Source: Desulfobacterales bacterium CG2_30_60_27 (GTDB taxonomy: Bacteria; Desulfobacterota; Desulfobulbia; Desulfobulbales; CG2-30-60-27). From it: 47,243 nucleotides of DNA. Both the position numbers and the translations under genes were made by a program. Under the pieces are notes generated by a model, which was not told the DNA's origin, searched no databases, and was given only the letters and a program-made list of their open reading frames with translations. The stretch's first letter is position 1. The number at the start of each line of letters is the position of its first letter. Location of the stretch: contig MNYK01000030.1 in assembly GCA_001873115.1 (NCBI GenBank), positions 1 to 47,243 of the forward strand. The letters are read 5' to 3'. Positions 1 through 8,159 of the stretch are shown piece by piece.

Positions 1-123
1 GTAACAAGGTCAGGCTCAGAACGGTGATACTTTTTCACCTAGGCGGCCTCGATCTGTACCCTGTTACCCACTGAAAACCCGGAAGCACCTTATATTTGTT
101 GCCAACATTGCCAACAAGAGCTG

Positions 124-152
124 TTGAACCCCCGCTGGATATCGGCTAAAAT
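124..152 (+). promoter_or_regulatory. candidate sigma-70 promoter of the cytochrome locus
   Basis: TTGAAC at 124-129 and TAAAAT at 147-152 are separated by exactly 17 bases, close to the sigma-70 consensus. The site lies about 90 bases before the first cytochrome start at 244, so it could drive the whole plus-strand locus. The call rests on motif match alone. Bases 1-123 hold an imperfect inverted pair beginning GTAACA (1-10 with 58-67) and a short direct repeat of TTGCCAACA near 100-117, but no gene. Confidence 0.4.
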
Positions 153-243
153 GTCGTGTCTGTTGGGGATGTTTATGTGGCCGGTTGAGGTTGGCCGACC
201 GGCTTCGATTTGGGTACTGTCCTTGGCCATTAACGGAAGTTTC

Positions 244-1257
244 ATGGAAGATCTCTGCAAATGGCCGATCTGGTGGTGTCTGCCGGCTTTTGTGGTGCTT
301 GTGCTGGCGAGTGGCGTTCTGCCAGCGCGGGCGACCGGCCAGGCCTTTGACCTGAAACCCGGTCAACGCTGCCTCGACTGCCACGGCGAATTAAATGAGA
401 AAAAGACCATCCACCCGGCCACCGAGGGGGGGGCTGCCTGCGCCGGTTCATGCCATAAACAGGACAATCCGGCTCGCCACCAGTTTACGGCGCTACCGCA
501 ACCGATTGGCCAGTTATGTTTGGAATGTCACGACGATCCGGTGGCCGGCCAGCACCGGCACAAGCCGGCCGCCGACGGCGAGTGCATCATCTGTCACAAT
601 CCGCATCAGTCAGAGCAGGCGAAACTGCTGCGCGAAGCCATTCCCGATCTCTGTTTTACCTGCCATGGCGCGCAGCTTAAAGATAGTCAGGGGATCGATC
701 TGCCGCCGACCAAACGACTGTTTGATGATTCCCAGGCCCAGCTCCATCCGCCCTTTGCCGAGGGCGACTGTTTAGCCTGCCATCGGCCCCATGCCTCCGA
801 CAATATCCGCCTGCTGGTCGCCGCCTACCCGTCCGGCTTTTACCAGAATTACAGCGAGACGGCTTACGCCCTTTGCCTGTCGTGCCATGATGCCGAAGCC
901 TTCACCGCCCCCCGCACCCTTACGGCCACAGCCTTTCGCAACGGCAATTTGAATTTGCACGTGCGGCATGTCAACAAGGAAAAGGGGCGCGGCTGCCGGG
1001 CCTGCCATAGTCCGCATGGCTCGCGCCAGCCGCATCTGATCGTCGCATCGTTCCGTTTTGGCGAGCGTACCTTGGGTTTCAGTTATGAAACGACCGACAA
1101 TGGCGGCAGTTGCGCTCCCGGTTGTCATGTCAAAGTTGTCTACGATCGGCTGGCGCCGATCAATAATTTGTTGCGCGCTACACCCCGCGCAGGCAAGGAC
1201 GCCAGCGTCGAGGAATTGCGGAGCCAATCCGGCGCGCAAAAAATAAAGAGCAAGTAA
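244..1257 (+). CDS. multihaem c-type cytochrome, 9 candidate haem sites
   Basis: A 337-residue secreted cytochrome of the doubled-CXXCH type, likely carrying electrons in the periplasm or outside the cell. The N-terminus is a Sec signal peptide with a cut expected after an ARA motif near residue 30. Seven canonical CXXCH sites follow (CLDCH, CLECH, CIICH, CFTCH, CLACH, CLSCH, CRACH) plus two CX3CH sites (CAGSCH, CAPGCH). Spaced His residues and N-P-H motifs could supply distal ligands. I chose ATG 244 because GGAAG lies just upstream and the signal peptide begins there; an upstream TTG at 124 stays open but overlaps the candidate promoter. It is the first gene of a plus-strand run of cytochrome, NHL and barrel genes. 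Whether the CX3CH sites bind haem cannot be told from sequence. Confidence 0.9.
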   Translation: MEDLCKWPIWWCLPAFVVLVLASGVLPARATGQAFDLKPGQRCLDCHGELNEKKTIHPATEGGAACAGSCHKQDNPARHQFTALPQPIGQLCLECHDDPVAGQHRHKPAADGECIICHNPHQSEQAKLLREAIPDLCFTCHGAQLKDSQGIDLPPTKRLFDDSQAQLHPPFAEGDCLACHRPHASDNIRLLVAAYPSGFYQNYSETAYALCLSCHDAEAFTAPRTLTATAFRNGNLNLHVRHVNKEKGRGCRACHSPHGSRQPHLIVASFRFGERTLGFSYETTDNGGSCAPGCHVKVVYDRLAPINNLLRATPRAGKDASVEELRSQSGAQKIKSK

Positions 1258-1308
1258 TTTTTCCCCGGCGGAGCATCCCGTTTAAGCTGTCATAACAGGA
1301 GTCTAATT

Positions 1309-2451
1309 ATGTCCCGAGTCCTCGTATTGCTGGCCTTCTTGACTGCCCTGTGCGGATGCGCCACCACCGCCCCCAAGGTACCCACTACCTTTTATCCTGA
1401 GTTGCCACAGCAACCGCGCCTGCAGTACCTGACCTCGATCACCACGGAAGATGACCTGGGTAAAAAGGCCAGCGCCTTTCGCGAGATGGTGGTTGGCAAG
1501 GAGACCACGAAATCCATTGCCCGCCCCTATGATGTCGGCAGCGTCAAGGGCAAAATTTACATTTCCGACCGCACCCTTAAAAGGATTTTGATCCTCGATC
1601 TGGAAAAAAAGGAGATCGATTACATTAAGGAGGCCCGGCTGGGGGCGCTGAAGGACCCCTTCGGCATCCATGTGACTGCGGACGGTTACAAATATGTGGC
1701 TGACGCCGGGCGTCGGCAGATTTTGGTATTTGGCCCGGACGAGAGCTACGTTCGGGCCTACGGCGAAAAAGATCAGTTTGAGAAACCAATGGACGTGGCG
1801 GTTTTTGGCGAGCATATCTACGTCGTTGATTTTAGCCGGCATGCGGTGGTGGTGCTGGATAAAGAGAGCGGCCAGACCATCCAGACTATCGGTAGCCGCG
1901 GCACCGAACCTGGAATGTTTAATCGCCCTACCCATATCCGGATCGACCGACAGGGGAATTTGTTCGTCAACGACGCCTTTAATTTCCGCGTGCAGAAGCT
2001 TGATCCACAAGGCAAATACCTCAAGGAATACGGTTACGCCGGCGACACCCTCGGCGGCTTCGGTCGCCCCAAGGGGATGGATGTCTCTCCCGACGGCAAG
2101 CTGTTGTATGTTGCGGACGCCGCCTTTGAAAATGTTCAGATATTCGATGACGAAAGCACCGATCTGCTGCTTTTTTTCGGCACCTACGGCAATTCGCCGG
2201 GAAGTCTTTATTTGCCGTCCGGAGTCTATGTCGACGCCCAAAATTTGGAATATTTCAGCCGTTATGTCGACAAGGATTTCAAGGTAAAGTACCTGGTTAT
2301 TGCCTGTAGCATGCTCGGCGAAAAGAAGCTGAATTTTTACGGCTTCGGCGACTGGGTCGGTGAAAAACTGCCGGAGATCGCTCCTCAAAAACCGGCGGCG
2401 ACGGCTCCTGCCAAGGCGGATCAGGCGGCGCCCCCGGATGCGACGAAGTAG
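1309..2451 (+). CDS. NHL-repeat beta-propeller lipoprotein
   Basis: A 380-residue protein with a lipoprotein signal peptide (lipobox LCGC, Cys17) followed by NHL-type blades: repeated segments with a G(I/V)xVxxDG-like turn, an F/Y-V-A-D strand and a Q-I/V-x-V/I-F-D strand, enough for about six blades. NHL propellers are non-catalytic binding scaffolds; in Desulfobacterota they often sit beside multihaem cytochrome genes, so a scaffolding or assembly role at the outer membrane is likely but inferred. The last 35 residues are Ala/Pro/Lys-rich and probably disordered. CAGGAG precedes ATG 1309 at good spacing. The 3' end overlaps the next cytochrome gene by 14 bases, implying coupled translation. 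Confidence 0.85.
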   Translation: MSRVLVLLAFLTALCGCATTAPKVPTTFYPELPQQPRLQYLTSITTEDDLGKKASAFREMVVGKETTKSIARPYDVGSVKGKIYISDRTLKRILILDLEKKEIDYIKEARLGALKDPFGIHVTADGYKYVADAGRRQILVFGPDESYVRAYGEKDQFEKPMDVAVFGEHIYVVDFSRHAVVVLDKESGQTIQTIGSRGTEPGMFNRPTHIRIDRQGNLFVNDAFNFRVQKLDPQGKYLKEYGYAGDTLGGFGRPKGMDVSPDGKLLYVADAAFENVQIFDDESTDLLLFFGTYGNSPGSLYLPSGVYVDAQNLEYFSRYVDKDFKVKYLVIACSMLGEKKLNFYGFGDWVGEKLPEIAPQKPAATAPAKADQAAPPDATK

Positions 2452-3115
2452 GCTGGCGATTCTGCTCCCTTCGCTGCTGGCGGCGTTGGCCCTGCTGGCC
2501 GTCTTCTCCGGCTGCACCCGACAGGCCCGCTATCCGGTGTTGACCTTCTTCTTTACCGGCGTGCCGCCTCTAGACGCCCCGGATGAACCGCCGCCGGCCG
2601 AGACGCCCACCGTCGATCCGGCATTGGCCAAGCGGGCTTTAATCCTTGCCAAGGCAGCGGCCGAGGCCGCGAAGCCATACGAAGGGCCCTTCATCCATGG
2701 TCCTTACGCCAGCCGTGCGTGCGATCAATGCCACGAGATGGCTGCTGGCGGTTTCGGTTTTGGCACGACCTCGCAGGGGGCCGACAAAACAATCGTACCG
2801 GGGAAATTCGTCCTGCCGCCCGATCAGTTGTGCGTGGCTTGTCATACCAGCAAGAGCGTTGCGGTCGTGCAGGCCGCCGGGCTGAGATTGCACGGACCGG
2901 CATGGAACTGCACTCTTTGCCACCATCCTCACAACAGCCAAAACCGCTATTTTCTGCGCCTTGTCCCAGCTAAATTGTGCCGTCAGTGCCATGCCGATGG
3001 GTTTATTCACGACACCGAGTTGCATGCGGGGGTGGAAGACTGTCTGGATTGCCACAATCCTCATATGGGACGGGATGCTTTCATGCTGCGCGATGACTAC
3101 CAGGAGACCTTCTGA
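2438..3115 (+). CDS. 5-haem lipoprotein c-type cytochrome
   Basis: A 225-residue cytochrome with five CXXCH sites (CDQCH, CVACH, CTLCH, CRQCH, CLDCH) and a clear lipoprotein signal ending in lipobox FSGC (Cys26). It is probably anchored to the outer membrane. The ATG at 2438, inside the end of the NHL gene, is chosen because the positively charged n-region and lipobox begin exactly there; an upstream in-frame start would add an unlikely Arg-rich stretch. It ends four bases before the barrel gene. A lipoprotein multihaem cytochrome immediately before a barrel is the arrangement of Geobacter-type porin-cytochrome conduits, where the small cytochrome loads the barrel from the periplasmic side. 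That role is inferred from order, not homology I can measure. Confidence 0.88.
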   Translation: MRRSRLAILLPSLLAALALLAVFSGCTRQARYPVLTFFFTGVPPLDAPDEPPPAETPTVDPALAKRALILAKAAAEAAKPYEGPFIHGPYASRACDQCHEMAAGGFGFGTTSQGADKTIVPGKFVLPPDQLCVACHTSKSVAVVQAAGLRLHGPAWNCTLCHHPHNSQNRYFLRLVPAKLCRQCHADGFIHDTELHAGVEDCLDCHNPHMGRDAFMLRDDYQETF

Positions 3116-3119
3116 CGCC

Positions 3120-5111
3120 ATGACTCGCTCATCCTTGGCATGGATGCGCCAGGCCGGTGTGGTCGTCGCTCTTACGGTGCTGCTGGTGGCCGATTTGGGT
3201 AAAACCGCCAGGGCCAGAATGTTCTATCTCGAGCGCCCGCGCCTGGGGACGGAACTCGAATATGCGTTTCAGCAGAGTGATCAAAATACCCCTTTTTCTC
3301 GGACACAGGGAACCAGTGATCGTTTCACCGAAGGTCTTTTGCTGGCGACCCGTGGTTTTGCCTATCATCCGGCCCTTTTCATCTTTGATCTGGATCTTAA
3401 TCCCAAGTGGGAGCAACAGACGCAGGCCTATGATCCCGGCCAAAATGACTCGAGACGATCCTTTTTTCTTGACTACGGCATTGACGGAACTTTGCTGCCG
3501 CAACGCCCCATCTCTGTCATGTTGCTCGCCAGACACAACAGTTCCACTAACACCACCAGTCTCGCCTCCGCGACGACCGGGGAAACAACCCTTTACGGCG
3601 CCAGCCTGTTATCCAAATCAAAAAAAATCCCCACCCGCCTGAGCTACACATCGAGCGAGCGGATACAGGAAGGATTCTACCCGTCCACCGAGACCAGCGA
3701 CAGCCTGAGCCTGGCCTCAACCCACCGATCATCGCGGTATTTCACCAACCTGAATGCCGACTATGAAATGCGCCAGCGCAACGCTCTGGGGCTGGCGCAG
3801 AACATGGACAATGCCTCGGCGCGGCTGCACAACGACCTGCAGGTCACCGACGATCGCAGGGTACGCCTTGCCTCGGGAGTGATTACCCGCGCGATGGACA
3901 CCCCGGGGCTGACCACGAGTTTGCTGGACCTGAGCGAAGTTCTCAATTGGCAGCATACCCCGGAGAAGCAGCGTTTGCAGGTTATCAGCAGCTATGTGGT
4001 CAACTACACCGCCAACCGACGGGATGATTACTTGAGTGAGTCGATGCCGTTGGCCGCCAGCCTCACCGTGTCTCATCGTCTTTATGAGAACCTGGTAAGT
4101 TCGCTGAGCGGTAACGGCGGTCATAACCGTTTCACTGGGGGAAGCGAGGACGACCTTGGCGGGCGACTGAATTTCGACTATAGCCGCCGGGTACCCAAGG
4201 GGTTGCTCAACCTCGACCTTGGTCATGCCTATCAGGTGCGCGATCGAACCATCACTACGGATGTTATTGATGCTTTCGACGAACCGCAGACCCTCAGCGC
4301 TTCTGTTTTTACCCTGCTGGCCAACCGGCATGTCGATTTGGCGACGATTCGCGTCTTCAATGCGGATAAGTCCCGCGAGTACGTACTCAACTTTGATTAC
4401 ACCGTCAAACCGGTCGGCGACTTTGTGCAGATCGAACGTATGCCGTTGGGTGGGCTTATTAGCGATGGTCAGCCGGTGCTGGTCAGCTACCGCTACCAGA
4501 GCGACCCATCCGCCAAGATGGCCACGCTGACCCGTTCCTTCGGCACCGGGCTCTCCCTCTGGTCTGTCCTAACGTTACGCTACTACTTCACCCTGGTGCA
4601 GGAAGAGCTGCTGGGTGGTCTGCCGCCGGAGACCCTGGTTGACGATACCTTGCAAAGTTACTCCGCGCAACTGGGCCATGATTGGTCAAGCACCTTGGTG
4701 ACCCTTGACGATGAACAACACGCCGCCGGTAATTCGCGGCGCAGTTGGAAAGTTGCGCAGGACTTCCATTGGCGGCTCCGTGCCAATCTTACCTTGGGGG
4801 TGGGTGGTAGTTACGGGGAGTCCGAGCTGCTGGAGAGTGCAAGCAGTGGTCGGGCCTACAGTCTGCGAACCACCGGACAATATCAACCCGACGCCAGCCA
4901 GAACTTGCGGCTGGAAATGTTTACAAACACCAGCACCACGGATAGCCCGACCCGCAATGAAAGTTTTGGTCTGGGCCTTTTTTATGTCTACCGTTTTGGG
5001 GTGTGGAGTGTGCAGGCCGACTATCGCTATCTTTCCGACCAGCAACCCATAGTCGCTCAGGAGCATAATCTGAACGCCCTGAACCTTACATTACGCCGGA
5101 ATTTGTACTAA
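3120..5111 (+). CDS. outer-membrane beta-barrel, candidate conduit porin
   Basis: A 663-residue protein with a Sec signal peptide (cleavage probably after an ARA motif near residue 34) and a mature part without cysteine, rich in alternating polar/hydrophobic strands. It ends in an aromatic residue (LRRNLY), as outer-membrane barrels do. Residues about 395-462 form a compact Gly/Val/Tyr-rich segment that looks like a small globular insert between strand blocks. Length and context fit porins that sheathe multihaem cytochromes (MtrB/OmbB/ExtD role), though sequence similarity to those was not tested. ATG 3120 has CAGGAGA upstream and begins a good signal peptide; the longer reading from 2961 runs through the cytochrome gene and is rejected. 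Its stop codon lies at the edge of a repeat element. Confidence 0.82.
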   Translation: MTRSSLAWMRQAGVVVALTVLLVADLGKTARARMFYLERPRLGTELEYAFQQSDQNTPFSRTQGTSDRFTEGLLLATRGFAYHPALFIFDLDLNPKWEQQTQAYDPGQNDSRRSFFLDYGIDGTLLPQRPISVMLLARHNSSTNTTSLASATTGETTLYGASLLSKSKKIPTRLSYTSSERIQEGFYPSTETSDSLSLASTHRSSRYFTNLNADYEMRQRNALGLAQNMDNASARLHNDLQVTDDRRVRLASGVITRAMDTPGLTTSLLDLSEVLNWQHTPEKQRLQVISSYVVNYTANRRDDYLSESMPLAASLTVSHRLYENLVSSLSGNGGHNRFTGGSEDDLGGRLNFDYSRRVPKGLLNLDLGHAYQVRDRTITTDVIDAFDEPQTLSASVFTLLANRHVDLATIRVFNADKSREYVLNFDYTVKPVGDFVQIERMPLGGLISDGQPVLVSYRYQSDPSAKMATLTRSFGTGLSLWSVLTLRYYFTLVQEELLGGLPPETLVDDTLQSYSAQLGHDWSSTLVTLDDEQHAAGNSRRSWKVAQDFHWRLRANLTLGVGGSYGESELLESASSGRAYSLRTTGQYQPDASQNLRLEMFTNTSTTDSPTRNESFGLGLFYVYRFGVWSVQADYRYLSDQQPIVAQEHNLNALNLTLRRNLY

Positions 5112-5214
5112 GCCGCTGTAAAAAAATAACATGGCCAACGAGTTGACTGGAGCGGCATAAGGAGCCGTAACGAAATCAATATAAATGGCCAAGTTATTTC
5201 GTAACGGCTCCTAA
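5108..5214. repeat. small inverted-repeat (MITE-like) element
   Basis: The gap after the barrel is mostly repeat. Bases 5161-5176 (GGAGCCGTAACGAAAT) and 5196-5211 form an inverted pair with one mismatch. The outer segment from 5109 (TAAGCCGCTG, then A-rich, then ACATGGCCA) resembles the reverse complement of the right end, so three variants of one roughly 28-base unit occur, two forward and one reverse. The first 45 bases (5108-5152) are identical to 47199-47243. There is no coding potential. This fits a non-autonomous mobile element inserted inside the cytochrome locus; it may also fold as a hairpin in the transcript. Confidence 0.7.
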
Positions 5215-5251
5215 GCCCATGGGCGCACGGATGCGACACAGAGGACGTTTT

Positions 5252-6316
5252 ATGAGATTTTATCGAGCCAAGCTGATGAACCACGGGTTAGGGACGTTCG
5301 CCTTGACGCTGGCCCTTCTCGTCTTTATGGGTGGCTGCATGCCGTTGCGTCCGTCTCGTTCATCCCTGCCGAACATGATCTGGCCTGAACCGCCGGCAAT
5401 CCCCCGCATTGCCCTGGTAAACATGGTGCAACGGCCGGATGATCTGGGGATTCATCCCGGTGTCTTCAAGCAGCTCTGGCACGGCCTGGCCGGGCGCAGG
5501 TCTCCGGAAATCCAATCCCCCCACGGCCTGACCACGGACAGGGCGGGGCGGCTCTACGTGGTGGACAAGGTGTTACGGCAGGTGCATATCTTTGATGAAC
5601 AGGGCCAGCGCTACCAGGTGATTCCGGAGTCAGGTCCACCCCTGCTGACCCCGATCGATGTGGCGATTGACGAGCGCCGCGGCCGGATCTTTGTGAGCGA
5701 CGCCGCGGACGGTGCGGTGCGCATCTTTACCATGGGTGGCGAAGCAGCGGGAGAAATCAGGCGCGGGCTCCTTGGACGTCCGACTGGACTGGCGGTTAAT
5801 CTTGCGACCGATGAATTATTGATCATTGATTCCGAGCATGCCAGTCTCCTGCGGTTTTCCCTGGAGGATCTACAACCGCATGGCATGATCGGCCACCAGG
5901 GCAAAGCAGCCGGACTGTTCAATGCCCCAACGGCGGTCACGGCCGGGCCCGATGGTTTGATTTATGTGGTCGACACCCTCAATAACCGGGTGCAGATTTT
6001 GACCGCCACCGGCGAGTTTGTTCGCTCTTTTGGCGCCGCTGGCGATGCTCCGGGATTTTTTTCCCGTCCCAAGGGGGTGGCCCTTGATGCACAGGGCAAC
6101 ATTCATGTGGTCGATGCGTTGTTCGATAATGTTCAGGTGTTCGATGATAAGGGGCGGTTACTGATGGCCTATGGCGGGCCAGGGCATGAACCCGGCCACT
6201 TCTGGCTTCCCGCTGGCATCGCCAGCGACGGTCGCGGGCGGATTTATGTGGCGGATACCTATAATCGGCGCGTCCAGGTTTTTCAGTTTCTGCAAGGAGG
6301 AGAGTTGCCAGAATGA
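5252..6316 (+). CDS. NHL-repeat beta-propeller lipoprotein, second copy
   Basis: A 354-residue lipoprotein (lipobox MGGC, Cys29) with about six NHL blades, seen as repeated G-L/V-A-x-D/N turns, I/L-Y-V-V/A-D strands and V-Q-I/V-F strands. It shares the blade signature FDNVQVFDD with the earlier NHL gene (FENVQIFDD there), so the two are related paralogues of the same locus. ATG 5252 is chosen because GAGGA lies six bases upstream; in-frame ATGs at 5219 and 5231 are weaker and the first overlaps the repeat region. Its stop overlaps the next cytochrome start as ATGA, so the two are translationally coupled. A scaffold role for cytochrome assembly or anchoring is inferred. Confidence 0.85.
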   Translation: MRFYRAKLMNHGLGTFALTLALLVFMGGCMPLRPSRSSLPNMIWPEPPAIPRIALVNMVQRPDDLGIHPGVFKQLWHGLAGRRSPEIQSPHGLTTDRAGRLYVVDKVLRQVHIFDEQGQRYQVIPESGPPLLTPIDVAIDERRGRIFVSDAADGAVRIFTMGGEAAGEIRRGLLGRPTGLAVNLATDELLIIDSEHASLLRFSLEDLQPHGMIGHQGKAAGLFNAPTAVTAGPDGLIYVVDTLNNRVQILTATGEFVRSFGAAGDAPGFFSRPKGVALDAQGNIHVVDALFDNVQVFDDKGRLLMAYGGPGHEPGHFWLPAGIASDGRGRIYVADTYNRRVQVFQFLQGGELPE

Positions 6317-8064
6317 AGAAGCGATTGATCATTAGTGGCATGTGTTTTTTTATATCCGTGGCAGGGATGACGCTTGGTTTTCGACAGTCGGCGGTGGCGG
6401 GAATTCGTGAAACCAAGCATAACCTGTCCGTCAGCGGCCCGGGGCCGATTAAAGCGCTGGGAGAGGAGGACTTGTGCATTTTTTGTCACACGCCACATCA
6501 GGCGCGGCGCGATATTCCGTACCTTTGGAACCGTGCCGACTCCACGGCCAACTACGTCCCCTATCAGAGTTCGACCCTGTACTCCAGCGTCGGCCAACCG
6601 ACCGGCGCCTCGAAGTTATGTCTGAGCTGCCATGACGGCACCGTCGCCCTCGGTATGCTGGGGACGCGCGCCGCCGAGGTTGAGTTCGTCGGAGGACTGC
6701 GTTTTATGCCGGCGGGGCCTGCACTGCTCGGCACCGATCTTTCGACCTCGCATCCGGTTTCGTTGGTGTATGATGCCGCCTTGGCGGCAGCCAATCCGGC
6801 CCTGGCCGCCCCGGCAACCTTAACGCCGCCAATCCATCTGGACAAAGATCAGCAACTGCAGTGTACCGCCTGCCACGACCCTCACGACAACAGCTACGGT
6901 AAATTTCTGGTCATGTCCAACCAGCACTCCGCGCTCTGCACCTTCTGTCATATCCAGCCGGGTTGGGCGACAGGAGCCCACGCTTTGTCCGCCGCCACTT
7001 GGAACGGACTCGGCGCTGATCCTTGGCCCGGCAGTCAGTACGTCAGCGTGGCCGATAATGGTTGCACCAGTTGTCATAGGAACCACGGGGGCGGCGGGGC
7101 GCAACGACTGCTCAGGCAGGCCGCCGAGGAAGATAACTGCCTGGGTTGTCATAACGGCAATGTGGCGGCCAGCGACATCGGTCAGGAACTGACCAAGCCG
7201 TCCCGGCATGCGGTGCAGGATTATTTTGGCGTCCATGACCCGGTGGAGGATTTCACCAGCGGCTTGGTGGCCAAGCATGTGGAGTGTGCCGACTGCCACA
7301 ACCCCCACGCGGCCAACGACCAGCCCGGCGCCAACCCAGGAGACCCGCCCTTGGTCGGCGGCGCTACCTCTGGAGTGAGCGGCATCGACATCGGAGGAAG
7401 TGCGGTACGGCCAGCCGTTTACGTCTATGAAATTTGTTTCAAGTGTCACGGCGACACGCGGATGCTCGGCCGTCTGCCAATGACCCGACAACTCGACCAG
7501 CAGAACACCCGTTTGGAGTTCGACCCGGCCAACCCGTCGTTTCATCCCGTGGCGGCTCTTGGCATCAATCAAAATGTGCCGAGTCTGCTAAATCCTTTGA
7601 CCGAGCAGAGCCGGATCAATTGTCTCGATTGCCACAACAACAGCGTCAGGCTCGGCCCGCGTGGCCCCCACGGCTCGGATTTTCCATTCATTCTCGCCCG
7701 GGAGTATGCCACGGCGGATCTCACCACCGAGACCGTCAGCAGCTATGCCCTCTGCTATCAGTGTCACAGCCGCACCAGTTTGCTGGCCAATGAGAGTTTC
7801 CGACACAGGCAGCACGTTGTGGAGGCGCAAGCCCCGTGTTCGGCCTGCCATGATCCCCACGGCGTAAGCATCATCCAGGGGAACGCAACCAATAACAGTC
7901 ATTTGATCAACTTCGACCTCGAGATTGTCCAGCCAGATTCCCAAGGGCGCCTCTATTTCGAGGATCAAGGAACCTTTACCGGACAATGTTTTTTGAACTG
8001 CCACGGTGTGCCGCATGAGCCGAAGCGTTATAGGCCGATGGGCTCTGGAGGGCCGTTACCATAA
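6313..8064 (+). CDS. multihaem c-type cytochrome, 12 candidate haem sites
   Basis: A 583-residue secreted cytochrome, the largest of the locus. A signal peptide (about 29 residues, cut near SAVAG) leads to an N-terminal K-H-N-L-S motif and CIFCHTPH, a pattern common in Desulfobacterota extracellular cytochromes. Haem sites in order: CIFCH, CLSCH, CTACH, CTFCH, CTSCH, CLGCH, CADCH, CFKCH, CLDCH, CYQCH, CSACH, then a CX3CH (CFLNCH) near the C-terminus. Several are followed by D/N-P-H, typical of doubled-CXXCH modules. It starts on the ATGA that ends the NHL gene. It has no lipobox, so it is periplasmic or exported; its size makes it the best candidate for the outer electron-delivering component, which is an inference. 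Confidence 0.92.
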   Translation: MKKRLIISGMCFFISVAGMTLGFRQSAVAGIRETKHNLSVSGPGPIKALGEEDLCIFCHTPHQARRDIPYLWNRADSTANYVPYQSSTLYSSVGQPTGASKLCLSCHDGTVALGMLGTRAAEVEFVGGLRFMPAGPALLGTDLSTSHPVSLVYDAALAAANPALAAPATLTPPIHLDKDQQLQCTACHDPHDNSYGKFLVMSNQHSALCTFCHIQPGWATGAHALSAATWNGLGADPWPGSQYVSVADNGCTSCHRNHGGGGAQRLLRQAAEEDNCLGCHNGNVAASDIGQELTKPSRHAVQDYFGVHDPVEDFTSGLVAKHVECADCHNPHAANDQPGANPGDPPLVGGATSGVSGIDIGGSAVRPAVYVYEICFKCHGDTRMLGRLPMTRQLDQQNTRLEFDPANPSFHPVAALGINQNVPSLLNPLTEQSRINCLDCHNNSVRLGPRGPHGSDFPFILAREYATADLTTETVSSYALCYQCHSRTSLLANESFRHRQHVVEAQAPCSACHDPHGVSIIQGNATNNSHLINFDLEIVQPDSQGRLYFEDQGTFTGQCFLNCHGVPHEPKRYRPMGSGGPLP

Positions 8065-8096
8065 TGTTGTGAGGCAACAATAAGTTCCCTACAAAA

Positions 8097-8120
8097 AGGT
8101 GCGGCTCTATGGCCGCGCCT
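8097..8120 (+). terminator. GC-rich hairpin between cytochrome genes
   Basis: AGGTGCGGC (8097-8105) pairs with GCCGCGCCT (8112-8120) around a six-base loop with one mismatch. A T run (about 8135-8140) follows only after 14 bases, so this is a poor intrinsic terminator. It could act as an attenuating or mRNA-stabilising hairpin between the 12-haem and 6-haem cytochrome genes. Confidence 0.3.
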
Positions 8121-8159
8121 GCTATGGCAAAATAGTTTTTTCCACATGGATGGTCCGCT

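Noticed and set aside
1303-2517. Minus-strand frame of 404 codons
   Set aside because: Antisense to the NHL lipoprotein gene, which has signal peptide, lipobox and ribosome binding site; no domain seen in the antisense product.
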